From contig NZ_JAKWJR010000008.1 of the NCBI RefSeq assembly GCF_022761125.1, positions 173,896 to 237,895 of the forward strand: a stretch of DNA of 64,000 nt, read 5' to 3'. This DNA is from Nocardioides sp. SR21. GTDB taxonomy: Bacteria > Actinomycetota > Actinomycetes > Propionibacteriales > Nocardioidaceae. How positions within the stretch are numbered: position 1 is the first letter of the stretch; each line of letters starts with the position of its first letter. Of the stretch, positions 1 to 8,098 are shown one piece after another. Under the pieces are notes generated by a model. It was not told where the DNA came from, did not search any database, and saw only the letters and a list, made by a program, of their open reading frames with translations. The translations under genes and the position numbers were made by a program.

Positions 1-255
1 GACCCGGTGACCGGGCACGGCATCAGCGACGCGTTCCGCGACGCCGAGCTGCTGGCCGACGCCGTCGATGCGGGCGGCTCCGACGAGGATCTCGCGGCGT
101 ACCAGCGCCGCCGCGACGCCGCCCTGCGTGAGGTCTTCGAGATCACCTGCGCCCTCGCGGACTACCCGCCCGTCCCCGAGTTCGTCGCGCTCCAGAAGCG
201 CCTCAGCGTCGCCCTCGACGTCGAGGCCGAGGCGCTCGGCACCACCACCCACTGA
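1..255 (+). CDS. FAD-dependent aromatic monooxygenase, C-terminal fragment
   Basis: The frame is open from base 1 and ends at TGA, so only the last 84 codons are present and the start lies outside the window. The first residues follow the pattern D-P-x-x-G-x-G-x-x-x-A-x-x-D-A-x-x-L-A, the flavin-contacting motif near the C-terminal third of group A (p-hydroxybenzoate hydroxylase-like) monooxygenases. The remaining helical tail is typical. Substrate cannot be told. It lies 30 bp upstream of the OsmC-like gene on the same strand and may share its transcript. Confidence 0.7.
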   Translation, partial: DPVTGHGISDAFRDAELLADAVDAGGSDEDLAAYQRRRDAALREVFEITCALADYPPVPEFVALQKRLSVALDVEAEALGTTTH

Positions 256-285
256 GTAGCAACCAACCATCCGAGGAGATCCACC

Positions 286-855
286 ATGTCCAGCACCACC
301 GCTACCCGTCAGCCGATCAACGGGGTCGACGTCCCGACGTTCTTCGCGACCCTCGATGCCGTCAAGCAGCACCCGGAGGCCGCGAAGTTCCAGTTCCGCG
401 CCCACAACAGCTGGGTCGAGGGCACGCACAGCCGCAGCGTCGTCGAGGACTACTTCGGTGTCGGCGAGCGCAAGCACGAGCGGACGTTCGTGTTCGACGC
501 CGACCACCCGGCCGTCCTGGTCGGCCGCGACGCGGGCGCGACGCCTCTCGAGTTCGTGCTGCACGCGCTCGCGGCCTGCCTGACCGCCGGCCTGGCGAAC
601 ATCGCGTCCGCCCGGGGCATCCGGCTGACCGAGGTCCGCTCGACGGTCTCGGGCGACATCGACCTGACCGGCATCCTCGGCATCGACCCCGACGTCCGCA
701 ACGGCTTCTCGGGCATCTCGGTCGAGCTCCACGTCTGCGGGGACGCCCCCGCGGACGAGCTGCGCGCCCTGGTCGAGCAGTCCCGCGCCCGCTCCGCGGT
801 GTACGACGTCCTGACCCACCACGTCCCGGTCCACGTCGACGTGGTCACGGACTGA
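286..855 (+). CDS. OsmC-like family protein
   Basis: A 189-residue protein with an OsmC/Ohr-type core: the helix 'LEFVLHALAACLTAG' (about residues 88-102) carries the conserved Cys98. OsmC and Ohr proteins reduce organic hydroperoxides with two cysteines. Here the place of the second cysteine (normally C-P in the last helix, near 165) reads E-Q-S-R-A-R-S, so the resolving cysteine appears to be missing. A further Cys151 lies elsewhere. A peroxidase role is therefore doubtful and a binding role possible. The start follows an AGGAG ribosome site. The stop overlaps the next gene by one base (TGATG), so the two genes are coupled. Confidence 0.85.
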   Translation: MSSTTATRQPINGVDVPTFFATLDAVKQHPEAAKFQFRAHNSWVEGTHSRSVVEDYFGVGERKHERTFVFDADHPAVLVGRDAGATPLEFVLHALAACLTAGLANIASARGIRLTEVRSTVSGDIDLTGILGIDPDVRNGFSGISVELHVCGDAPADELRALVEQSRARSAVYDVLTHHVPVHVDVVTD

Positions 856-1391
856 TGGCCTACCTGTCCACGCCCGAGGTCGACGGCACGAACTACGCAC
901 GGCTGTTCGCGCTCGCGCCGGCGGCGTACGACGGCTGGGCCACGCTCAACGTCGCGATCCGCTCAGCCATGGACCTGCGGCGCTACGAGCTGGTGACGCT
1001 CGCCGCCGCCCGGCGGCTCGGGTCGTCGTACTGCTCGATGGCGCACGGCTCGCTGCTCCGCGACCGGTTCTTCACGGCGGACCAGGTGCGCCGGATCGCC
1101 GCCGACCACCACGACGCCGGGCTCGACCCGGCGGACGTGGCGCCGATGGACCTCGCCGAGCGGGTCGTCACCGACCCGCGCGGCATCACCGACGGGGACG
1201 TCGCGGCGCTCCGGGAGCTCGGGCTCTCGGAGCGGGACGTCCTCGACGTGGTCCTGACCGCGGCCGCCCGGTGCTTCTTCGCCACCGTGCTCGACGCGCT
1301 CGGGGTCGAGCCGGACGCGTCGTACCGTGCCGACCTCGACCCGCGGCTCCTCGACCTGCTCACGGTCGGGCGGTCGGCCGCGGTGGCGTGA
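855..1391 (+). CDS. Carboxymuconolactone decarboxylase (AhpD-like) family protein
   Basis: 178 residues, all-helical. Residues 57-64 read S-S-Y-C-S-M-A-H, the family's catalytic segment (C-x-x-C-x-x-x-H in AhpD) with serine in place of the first cysteine, so Cys60 and His64 remain. AhpD proteins recycle peroxiredoxins, while other members act on lactones. With one cysteine a dithiol mechanism is not possible. It is translationally coupled to the OsmC-like gene, so both probably act on the same reactive small molecule or on oxidative damage. It ends 6 bp before the stop of the convergent HIT-like gene. Confidence 0.85.
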   Translation: MAYLSTPEVDGTNYARLFALAPAAYDGWATLNVAIRSAMDLRRYELVTLAAARRLGSSYCSMAHGSLLRDRFFTADQVRRIAADHHDAGLDPADVAPMDLAERVVTDPRGITDGDVAALRELGLSERDVLDVVLTAAARCFFATVLDALGVEPDASYRADLDPRLLDLLTVGRSAAVA

Positions 1392-1396
1392 GGGGG

Positions 1397-2017
1397 CTAC
1401 GCCCGGGCCGACCCGCCCCAGTTCGCGAGCTTGGTCGCGACGGCGTGCAGGTCGGCCCGGCGTACGGCGTCGGGCACCGGCGGCAGGATCGCGTCCCACT
1501 CGACCGCGAACGACCCGCGGATGTCGGGGAGCCCCTCGGGGCGGGCGAAGAACCAGACGTGCGCGTGGGCGCAGCCGTCACCCCAGCGGTTGACGTGCAC
1601 CCGGCCGATGCCCGGCATGCCCTCCATGATCCGGACCAGCCGGTTCGCGATCCGGCCGAGCTCGGCGGCCTCGTCGTCGCCGAAGTTGCCGATGTCGAGG
1701 TGCTCGCGGGTCCACAGCGTCAGCACCAGCGGCAGCCCGCTCGGCTCCGCGGTCGGGGTGACGAGCCACCAGCGCTCGTCCTCCCAGACGATCTGCTCCG
1801 GCGCGAAGCCCGCGCACGCCGGGCACGGCCCGCCGCCCTCGGCGCCCTCGCGCGGTGCCTCCGGCTCGGGTGCGCGCAGCACGCGCGGCGCGACCTGCCC
1901 GTCCACGGCGTCCCACGGGAAGATGTCCCAGTCGGCGATCGGCGGGGACGGCAGTCGGCCGTCCGGTCCGGCGGCGGCGGTGACCCTGGCGTAGAGCTCG
2001 TCGGCAGACTCCGGCAT
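1397..2017 (-). CDS. HIT-like protein (histidine triad-related)
   Basis: About 206 residues. A C-P-A-C pair near residue 72 may bind a metal. The segment 'HVNRWGDGCAHAHVWFFARP' has the H-x-H-x-W/F arrangement of the HIT/GalT nucleotide-binding superfamily, preceded by a T-x-x-H-L-D helix start. HIT proteins hydrolyse or transfer nucleotidyl groups; the substrate here is unknown. The ATG at 2017 is preferred over the GTG 6 bp upstream because CAGAGT (2024-2029, minus strand) lies six bases before it, fitting a leaderless transcript. It is divergent from the ABM-domain gene at 2044. Confidence 0.65.
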   Translation of the reverse strand: MPESADELYARVTAAAGPDGRLPSPPIADWDIFPWDAVDGQVAPRVLRAPEPEAPREGAEGGGPCPACAGFAPEQIVWEDERWWLVTPTAEPSGLPLVLTLWTREHLDIGNFGDDEAAELGRIANRLVRIMEGMPGIGRVHVNRWGDGCAHAHVWFFARPEGLPDIRGSFAVEWDAILPPVPDAVRRADLHAVATKLANWGGSARA

Positions 2018-2043
2018 GACCACACTCTGCCACGATCTGTTTC

Positions 2044-2622
2044 ATGAGCGCTCCCGTCACGGTCTCGATCACCCGCACCATCGCGCCCGGCCACGACGAC
2101 GAGATGATCGCCTGGATGCAGGCCGGATCGGCCCTCGCCGCCCGCTTCGACGGCTTCCTGGGGTCGGGCTGGATCCGGCCGCAGCTGGACTCGGAGGAGT
2201 GGCACATGCTCTACCGGTTCGCCGACGACGACTCCCTGGCGACCTGGGAGGCCTCCGAGCAGCGCCGGTGGTGGCGCAGCGCCGCGGAGGGACTCATCGG
2301 CGATGCGCGGGTCGAGCGTCTGACCGGCATCGAGGGCTGGTTCGACCCACCGGCGACGTACGACGTGAAGGACCTGCGGCCGGCCCCGCCGCCTCCGCCC
2401 CGGTGGAAGCAGGCGTGCGTGATCTTCCTGGTGTTCTTCCCGCTGAGCCTGCTCGTGAACTGGGCCGGCGGCCACCTGCTCGCCGACGTCTGGCTGCCCG
2501 CGCGGGTGCTGATCAGCGTCGTCGTGATGACGCCGGTGATGACCTACTTCGCGCTGCCCTGGATCACTCGCCGGATGGAGTGGTGGCTGCATCCCGCCGG
2601 CGCCACGGCAAAAGTCGAGTGA
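2044..2622 (+). CDS. Antibiotic biosynthesis monooxygenase (ABM) domain protein with two membrane helices
   Basis: 192 residues. Residues 1-100 resemble the ABM/YgiN dimeric alpha-beta barrel ('ITRTIAPGHDDEMIAWMQ', then 'GSGWIRP' and 'WHMLYRFADDDSLATWEAS'). A proline-rich linker (113-119) leads to two hydrophobic segments at about 124-142 and 154-174 with a short loop between them. ABM domains without known partners are often of unknown substrate. Fusion to a membrane hairpin is a recurring actinobacterial architecture that places the domain at the inner face of the membrane. No operon partner is evident. Confidence 0.8.
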   Translation: MSAPVTVSITRTIAPGHDDEMIAWMQAGSALAARFDGFLGSGWIRPQLDSEEWHMLYRFADDDSLATWEASEQRRWWRSAAEGLIGDARVERLTGIEGWFDPPATYDVKDLRPAPPPPPRWKQACVIFLVFFPLSLLVNWAGGHLLADVWLPARVLISVVVMTPVMTYFALPWITRRMEWWLHPAGATAKVE

Positions 2623-2632
2623 CGTAGTCAAC

Positions 2633-2638
2633 TATGGT
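2633..2638 (+). promoter_or_regulatory. Putative -10 box (TATGGT) for a leaderless transcript
   Basis: TATGGT ends seven bases before the ATG at 2646, so transcription should start at or next to that ATG. This is why 2646 is chosen over the in-frame ATG at 2634, which lies inside the box. No convincing -35 is visible. Confidence 0.5.
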
Positions 2639-2645
2639 GGGCGGC

Positions 2646-3533
2646 ATGTCAGTGGAGACGGCGCCGCCCCTTCCGTCGTACGACGACGTCCAGGTCGTCG
2701 TCCCTGCTCCTGGTGGCGGCCCCGGCAACTGGTCCGGCGCCGCGAGCGCGGTCCTCGTCGACGGCACGTTCTGGCTCACCTACCGGGTGCGTCGGCCGCT
2801 GGCGGAGGGCCGAGGTGTCGCTGTCGTGGTGGCCCGTTCTGCCGACGGCATCGCGTTCGAACCGGTCGCGGAGGTCCATCGCGAGGCGTTCGGCTGTGAG
2901 TCGTTCGAGCGGCCGGTCCTGGTGCCGCTGCCCGAGGGCGGCTGGCGGCTCTACCTCTCGTGTGCGACGCCGCACTCCAAGCACTGGTGGGTCGACAGCC
3001 TGACGGCCGCGACGCCGGAGGAGCTGCCGACCGGCCATCGCCGGGTCGTGCTGCCGGGTGATGACACGGTGGCGGTCAAGGATCCCGTCGTCGAGCGCAC
3101 GGATGGTGGCTGGCGGATGTGGCTGTGCTGCCACCCGTTGACCGAGGCGGGGCACGAGGACCGGATGACCACGCGGCTCCTGACCGGACCCGACGGCCTC
3201 GAGTGGGCCGACCAGGGCGAGGTCCTCGCCGGTCGCCCGGGTCGGTGGGACGCGCGCGGGGCGCGGGTCACGACGGTCGTCGCCGACCATCCCCTGACGG
3301 TGCTGTACGACGGGCGCCCGGATGCCGAGTCCAACTGGCACGAGACCACCGGTGTCGCCCGCTGGGACGGCACCCGGCTGGTCGCTGACGACGAGGAACC
3401 GCTGGTCTCGCCGTACTCCGACGGCGCCTGGCGCTACGCCTCCGCGGTGCCGCTGCCGGACGGCCGGACCCGCTTCTACGTCGAGGCCGCCCGCCCCGAC
3501 GGTGCGCACGACCTGGTCACGGTCGTCCGCTAG
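2646..3533 (+). CDS. Glycosidase-like five-bladed beta-propeller protein, function unknown
   Basis: 295 residues with the repeating blade pattern of GH43/GH32/GH130-like propellers: 'GTFWLTYRVRRP', 'SFERPVLVPLPEGGWRLYLS', 'VKDPVVERTDGGWRMWLCC', 'YASAVPLPDGRTRFYVEAA'. There is no signal peptide, so it is probably cytoplasmic. Acidic residues suited to catalysis occur (D-P-V-V after blade 2, E in S-F-E-R-P), but a family-level assignment is not possible by eye. The gene meets the sulfotransferase tail to tail: the two TAG stops overlap in the palindrome CTAG at 3530-3533. Confidence 0.65.
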   Translation: MSVETAPPLPSYDDVQVVVPAPGGGPGNWSGAASAVLVDGTFWLTYRVRRPLAEGRGVAVVVARSADGIAFEPVAEVHREAFGCESFERPVLVPLPEGGWRLYLSCATPHSKHWWVDSLTAATPEELPTGHRRVVLPGDDTVAVKDPVVERTDGGWRMWLCCHPLTEAGHEDRMTTRLLTGPDGLEWADQGEVLAGRPGRWDARGARVTTVVADHPLTVLYDGRPDAESNWHETTGVARWDGTRLVADDEEPLVSPYSDGAWRYASAVPLPDGRTRFYVEAARPDGAHDLVTVVR

Positions 3534-4495
3534 GCCGGCTGCCGCCGCTGGTCGAACGAGCCCCGGCTCTCGGTCGACAGCCAATCCGAGAAGTCCTCGC
3601 CGGTGAGCGACGAGAGCAGGCCGATGTCCTCGGCGAACTGGGAGATCAGCTCCTCGCGCAGCGCCGCGGACAGCAGGGGGCGGTGCGCGGTGCCGGGGCC
3701 GACGAGGCCGGCCACCAGCGGGCCGCTGGCCCGGCGCCACACGTGGGGTGGTGCGAACTGGCCGAGGCGCGCCCCGGCGCGCACCACCGGTCCCAGGACG
3801 GCCGGCCGCCAACCGGGTGCGACGAAGCTGCGCGCGTTGTCGCGCGGGATCGTCGCCACGCGCCCGGTCTCGATGCCGAGGAAGCGGCAGGCGCGGTCGA
3901 CTGCCGCGGGTGGGTCGTCGACGATGTCGCGGTAGCGCAGGACGAGGATCCGCCCGGGGTCGACGTGATCGCGGAGGTGCTCGAGCTGCTGGCCGTACAT
4001 GCCGAGCTCGCGGTAGCGCCAGAACGGCGCCCAGCCCGCCCGGGCCCGCTCGTCCTGCAGCGCGAACGCGGTCGCGAAGTCCGACTCCGGCTCGAGGCCG
4101 TCGGACCACAGGTGCATCCAGTTCGAGTAGGCGCGATCGATCGGGTCCCGCACGACCGCGATCAGCCGGACCTCCGGCAGCGCCTCCCCGATCCGCCGGT
4201 GCGCGCCGCGGCTCCAGAGGTAGAAGGGGGTGCTCTCGCCGCGGGTCGAGCCCGCGGGAGCATCGGCGAACAGCGCGTCGTACCGGTCGGCACGCCAGAT
4301 CCACTCCTGCTGGGAGTGCTTGTCACCCGGACCGCACCACCCCGGCGGAGGGGCGCCGTCGCACAGCCAGTACTTCGGCTCCTTGGGCGTGGTCATGAAG
4401 ACCTCGGGATGCTGTGCGAGCGCGGCGTGGAGTGCCGTGGTCCCTGCCTTGGGCGCGCCGACGATGAGGAAGTCCGGCTGCGGTGTCCTGGTCAT
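3530..4495 (-). CDS. PAPS-dependent sulfotransferase
   Basis: 321 residues. The N-terminal P-loop-like 5'-phosphosulfate loop is 'FLIVGAPKAGTTAL' (residues 9-22). The 3'-phosphate site is 'AVVRDPIDRAYSNWMHLW' with Arg116 and Ser124. This is the sulfotransferase_1/3 fold that moves sulfate from PAPS to a hydroxyl or amine; the acceptor is unknown (glycan, lipid or small molecule). The ATG at 4495 has GGGAGGG about 7 bases upstream; a longer in-frame extension to 4642 lacks homology and is rejected. The promoter region is AT-rich and carries two ACTTACAWG repeats (4514-4545). Confidence 0.9.
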   Translation of the reverse strand: MTRTPQPDFLIVGAPKAGTTALHAALAQHPEVFMTTPKEPKYWLCDGAPPPGWCGPGDKHSQQEWIWRADRYDALFADAPAGSTRGESTPFYLWSRGAHRRIGEALPEVRLIAVVRDPIDRAYSNWMHLWSDGLEPESDFATAFALQDERARAGWAPFWRYRELGMYGQQLEHLRDHVDPGRILVLRYRDIVDDPPAAVDRACRFLGIETGRVATIPRDNARSFVAPGWRPAVLGPVVRAGARLGQFAPPHVWRRASGPLVAGLVGPGTAHRPLLSAALREELISQFAEDIGLLSSLTGEDFSDWLSTESRGSFDQRRQPA

Positions 4496-4513
4496 GTGCC
4501 CTCCCGCATAAGT

Positions 4514-4545
4514 CTTGTAAGTCACTCTACAAAGGACATGTAAGT
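4514..4545 (-). promoter_or_regulatory. Direct repeat ACTTACAWG (two copies) upstream of the sulfotransferase
   Basis: On the minus strand ACTTACATG (4545-4537) and ACTTACAAG (4522-4514) lie 23 bp apart, with TTGTAGAGTG between them. The same nine-mer ACTTACATG is found just upstream of the sulfatase start (54634-54642). Candidate binding site for a shared regulator; this is inference only. Confidence 0.35.
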
Positions 4546-4564
4546 GGGAGAAGAGGGCTGCTTC

Positions 4565-4570
4565 TAGAGT
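4565..4570 (+). promoter_or_regulatory. -10 box TAGAGT of purC (leaderless)
   Basis: TAGAGT, then seven bases, then the GTG of purC. It is one of four almost identical purine-gene promoters in this window. Confidence 0.6.
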
Positions 4571-4577
4571 TAGCACC

Positions 4578-5462
4578 GTGGCCGACCTGAACATCCCGAC
4601 CGCGCCCGCCATCGAGGGGGCCACCCACCTGCACAGCGGCAAGGTGCGCGACCTCTACGAGCTGCCGAGCGGCGAGCTGCTGATGGTCGCCAGCGACCGG
4701 ATCTCGGTCTTCGACTTCGTGCTCGACACGACGATCCCCGACAAGGGCGAGATCCTGACCCGGATGTCGCTGTGGTGGTTCGACCAGCTCGCCGACCTGG
4801 TGCCCAACCACGTCATCTCCACGGACGTGCCGGACGCGGTCAAGGGCCGCGCGGTCGTCTGCGAGCGGCTCGCGATGTACCCCGTCGAGTGCGTCGCCCG
4901 CGGCTACCTCACCGGGTCCGGCCTGCTCGACTACCGCGCGTCCGGCGAGGTCTGCGGCATCGCGCTGCCGGCGGGGCTCGAGGACGGCAGCCGGCTGCCC
5001 GAGGCGATCTTCACGCCCGCCACCAAGGCCGAGCTCGGTGACCACGATGAGAACGTCTCGTACGACGCCGTCGTGACCACCATCGGCGCCGAGCGCGCCG
5101 CGGAGCTGCGCGCCCTGACGCTCGCCGTCTACTCCCGGGCCGAGTCGGTCGCCCGCGAGCGCGGCATCGTCCTGGCCGACACGAAGCTCGAGTTCGGCGC
5201 CCGCCCCGACGGCACGACCGTGCTCGGCGACGAGGTGCTCACGCCCGACTCCTCGCGCTTCTGGCCGGCCGCCGAGTGGCAGCCCGGCCGCACGCAGCCG
5301 TCGTACGACAAGCAGATCGTGCGCAACTGGGCGCTGTCGCCGGAGTCCGGCTGGGACAAGGCGTCCGGCGAGGCCCCGCCGCCGGTGCCGGCCGAGGTCG
5401 TCGAGCGCACCCGCAGTCGCTACATCGAGGCCTACGAGCTGCTCACCGGAGAGCGTTGGTAA
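4578..5462 (+). CDS. purC: Phosphoribosylaminoimidazole-succinocarboxamide synthase (SAICAR synthetase)
   Basis: 294 residues. It joins aspartate to CAIR using ATP, step 8 of IMP synthesis (step 7 of the bacterial count). Family motifs are clear: 'HSGKVRDLYEL' near the N-terminus, 'ASDRISVFDFVLDTTIPDKG' for ATP/CAIR binding, 'VARGYLTGSGLLDY', 'ADTKLEFG' and 'GDEVLTPDSSRFW'. The length is normal for actinobacterial PurC. The GTG start is set by the TAGAGT box ending seven bases before it. The next gene starts inside its last codons. Confidence 0.97.
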   Translation: MADLNIPTAPAIEGATHLHSGKVRDLYELPSGELLMVASDRISVFDFVLDTTIPDKGEILTRMSLWWFDQLADLVPNHVISTDVPDAVKGRAVVCERLAMYPVECVARGYLTGSGLLDYRASGEVCGIALPAGLEDGSRLPEAIFTPATKAELGDHDENVSYDAVVTTIGAERAAELRALTLAVYSRAESVARERGIVLADTKLEFGARPDGTTVLGDEVLTPDSSRFWPAAEWQPGRTQPSYDKQIVRNWALSPESGWDKASGEAPPPVPAEVVERTRSRYIEAYELLTGERW

Positions 5463-5836
5463 CCGTCTCGTTCCCGGTGTCCTGCGAGGTGGCCTTCGAC
5501 TACCTCGCGGACCCGCACCACCGCGCCGACTGGCAGTCCAGCCTCGCGCGCGTCGAGGACGTCGACGGCGAGCCGCGCGTCGGCCAGACCTGGACCGACG
5601 TCACGAAGCCCGGCCTGCGTCCGCGCATGGAGACCACCGAGCTCGACCGGCCCCGCCGCTGGACCGAGCGCGGCACCTGGCGCCGCATCACCGCCACGCT
5701 GACGCTCGAGTTCCGGCCGACCCCGACCGGGTGCGACGTGGTCGCCGACTTCGCGATCAACCCGCTGCTGCGGCTGCCGGCCCTCTGGGCCGTGCGAGGT
5801 GACCTCCGCCACGCGGCGAGTAGGTTGCAGCCATGA
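5456..5836 (+). CDS. SRPBCC family protein (polyketide cyclase/START-like)
   Basis: 126 residues with the helix-grip pattern: 'VSCEVAFDYLADPHHRADWQSS' (broken by the ligand loop), 'VGQTWTDVTK', a series of beta strands with 'TELDRPRRWTERGTW', and a long C-terminal helix 'LRLPALWAVRGDLRHAASRL'. The only plausible start is TTG at 5456, which lies in the last codons of purC and has GGAGAG 6-8 bases upstream; it overlaps purC by 7 bp. The stop overlaps the ATG of the acyl-CoA ligase (ATGA). The ligand is unknown; the coupling to a ligase suggests an acyl or aromatic ligand. Confidence 0.8.
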   Translation: MVTVSFPVSCEVAFDYLADPHHRADWQSSLARVEDVDGEPRVGQTWTDVTKPGLRPRMETTELDRPRRWTERGTWRRITATLTLEFRPTPTGCDVVADFAINPLLRLPALWAVRGDLRHAASRLQP

Positions 5837-7407
5837 CGACGTACAACCTGGCGACCCTGCTCGAGGACGGCGCGACGACCTACCCCGACCGCACCGCGGT
5901 GGTCCTGGGCGACACCCGGCTGTCGTACGCCGAGGTCGACTCGTTCGCCAACATGGTCGCGAACCTGCTGGTCTCGCGCGGCATCCGGCCCGGCGACAAG
6001 GTCGCGCTCACCTGCCCGAACCTGCCGTACTTCACGGTCGTCTACTACGGCATCCTGAAGGCCGGCGCGACCGTCGTCCCGCTGAACGTCCTGCTCAAGG
6101 GCCGCGAGGTCGCCTACCACCTCGGTGACTCCGACGCGAAGGCCTACTTCTGCTTCCAGGGCACGCCCGAGCTGCCGATGGGCGAGGCCGGGTACGCCGG
6201 CTTCCAGGAGGCCGAGGGCTGCGAGCACTTCTTCATCATCACCGCCGGGCTCGGCGACGCCTCGCCGATCGAGGGCACCGAGACGATGGCCCAGGCGATG
6301 GGTGGGCAGCCCGCGACGTTCGACACCGTGGCGACCGACGAGGACGACACCGCGGTCATCCTCTACACGTCCGGCACGACCGGGCAGCCCAAGGGCGCGG
6401 AGCTGCGGCACCGCAACATGCGCGACAACGCGAAGGCCGGCGCGGCGCTCTTCGGTGCCGATCCCGCCAGCCCGGACACCTACCTCTGCGTGCTGCCGCT
6501 GTTCCACTCGTTCGGCCAGACCGTGTGCCAGAACGGCGCGTTCGCGTACGGCGGCACCGTCGTCCTGCAGCCGCGCTTCGAGGCGCACGACGCGCTGAAG
6601 CTGATGCTGAAGGAGAGGATCACGTTCTTCGCCGGCGTCCCGACGATGTACTGGGGCCTGCTCGGCGCGCTCGCCGACGATCCCGACACCGACGTCGCCA
6701 CGCTGGCCGAGAACCTCCGGGTCGCCGTCGCCGGTGGATCGGCGCTGCCGGTCGAGGTGCACCGCGAGTTCGAGAAGAGGTTCGGCGTCACGATCCTCGA
6801 GGGCTACGGCCTCAGCGAGACCTCGCCGGTGGCGTCGTTCTCGCGCTTCGGCGAGCCGGTGCGGGTCGGCTCCATCGGTACGCCGATCCCCGGCGTCGAG
6901 ATGAAGCTGATCGACCCCGCGAGTGACGGAGGCTGGGGCGAGGTCGAGGGCAGCGACGTCGTCGGCGAGATCGCGATCAAGGGCCACAACATCATGAAGG
7001 GCTACTACGGCCGCCCGGAGGCGACCGCCGAGTCCATCCAGGACGGCTGGTTCCGCTCCGGCGACCTGGCCCGACGCGACGAGGACGGCTGGTACTACAT
7101 CGTCGACCGGTCGAAGGACATGATCATCCGCGGCGGGTACAACGTGTACCCGCGCGAGATCGAGGAGGTCCTGATGACCCACCCGGCGGTCTCGCTGGCC
7201 GCGGTCATCGGCGTACCCCACGAGAGCCACGGCGAGGAGATCAAGGCGTTCGTCATCAGGAACGCCGGCGTCGAGATCACCGAGGACGAGCTGGTCGCGT
7301 GGGGCAAGGAGCAGATGGCGGGCTACAAGTACCCGCGCATCGTCGCCTTCGTCGACTCCCTGCCGATGACCTCGACCGGCAAGATCCTCAAGCGTGAGCT
7401 GAGCTGA
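5833..7407 (+). CDS. Long-chain fatty acid--CoA ligase (acyl-CoA synthetase)
   Basis: 524 residues of the ANL adenylating family. The AMP-binding P-loop is 'ILYTSGTTGQPKGAEL' at about 176-191. The A4/A5 motif is 'GYGLSETSP', the hinge 'GWFRSGDLARRDEDGWYYIVDR', and the catalytic lysine is in 'PMTSTGKILKREL' (Lys517). It forms acyl-AMP and then acyl-CoA from a fatty or aromatic acid; chain length cannot be told. The ATG overlaps the previous stop (ATGA). A TAGGTT box at 5821-5826 also ends six bases before the ATG, so it may additionally have its own leaderless transcript. Confidence 0.92.
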   Translation: MTTYNLATLLEDGATTYPDRTAVVLGDTRLSYAEVDSFANMVANLLVSRGIRPGDKVALTCPNLPYFTVVYYGILKAGATVVPLNVLLKGREVAYHLGDSDAKAYFCFQGTPELPMGEAGYAGFQEAEGCEHFFIITAGLGDASPIEGTETMAQAMGGQPATFDTVATDEDDTAVILYTSGTTGQPKGAELRHRNMRDNAKAGAALFGADPASPDTYLCVLPLFHSFGQTVCQNGAFAYGGTVVLQPRFEAHDALKLMLKERITFFAGVPTMYWGLLGALADDPDTDVATLAENLRVAVAGGSALPVEVHREFEKRFGVTILEGYGLSETSPVASFSRFGEPVRVGSIGTPIPGVEMKLIDPASDGGWGEVEGSDVVGEIAIKGHNIMKGYYGRPEATAESIQDGWFRSGDLARRDEDGWYYIVDRSKDMIIRGGYNVYPREIEEVLMTHPAVSLAAVIGVPHESHGEEIKAFVIRNAGVEITEDELVAWGKEQMAGYKYPRIVAFVDSLPMTSTGKILKRELS

Positions 7408-7443
7408 GGCGCGAACCGAGACCCGGTGAGCCGAGGGGCGGCG

Positions 7444-8049
7444 TCAGCCGACGCGGTAGCGCACGTGCGTCGCGAGCGCTGACTGCTCGCCCTCGATGAT
7501 CTCGAGCGTCGGCGTGATCGAGCCGTCGAACAGCCGCTCGCCGGACCCGAGCGCGATCGGGGAGTAGCCGAGGGTCAGCTCGTCGAGCTCGCCCGCCGCG
7601 ATCGCCTGGCGTACGGCGGAGGCGCCGCCGGCGATGTCGACGTCGCCGCCCGAGGCCTCACGGGCCAGCCGCAGCGCGTCGGCGAAGCCGGTGGTGACGA
7701 AGTGGAACGTCGTGCCGCCCGCCATCTCGATCGGTTCGTGCTCGTGGTGGGTGAGCACGAACACCGGGGCGTGGTACGGCGGCTCCTCGCCCCACCAGCC
7801 GCGCCACTCCTCGGACCACGAGTCCCACGACCCGCGCACGGGGCCGAACATGTTGCGGCCCATGACGTAGGCGACACCGGGGCGCAGGATCCTGTCCTGC
7901 CAGCGGGCGTCGACCTCGTGGGCGGGGTCGTTGAACATCCAGCGGTGGAGGCTCTCGCCGCCACGGCCGAGCGGGTTCTCGAGGGTCTGGTCAGGACCTG
8001 CCACGAACCCGTCGACGGAGACGGTCAGGGTCGCTGTCGTGAACGTCAT
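7444..8049 (-). CDS. Dihydrofolate reductase family protein (RibD C-terminal domain-like)
   Basis: 201 residues. N-terminal 'TATLTVSVDGFVAGPDQ' is the DHFR/RibD-type strand-loop. 'RPGVAYVMGRNMFGPVRG' and 'VFVLTHH' follow, then the NADPH loop 'GDVDIAGGASAVRQAIAAGELDEL' and 'GSGERLFDG'. This family (also called YwjB/YyaP-like) binds NADPH, but most members are not folate enzymes. The gene is convergent with the acyl-CoA ligase and single. Confidence 0.85.
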   Translation of the reverse strand: MTFTTATLTVSVDGFVAGPDQTLENPLGRGGESLHRWMFNDPAHEVDARWQDRILRPGVAYVMGRNMFGPVRGSWDSWSEEWRGWWGEEPPYHAPVFVLTHHEHEPIEMAGGTTFHFVTTGFADALRLAREASGGDVDIAGGASAVRQAIAAGELDELTLGYSPIALGSGERLFDGSITPTLEIIEGEQSALATHVRYRVG

Positions 8050-8098
8050 GCTCCATCAGACCAGGCCGCCCCGCCAGAGTCATCGGCCGTCATCGCGA

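Noticed and set aside
4496..4642. 49-residue N-terminal extension of the sulfotransferase
   Set aside because: It runs through the AT-rich promoter region into the purC promoter; the internal ATG has a strong ribosome site and starts just before the PAPS loop.
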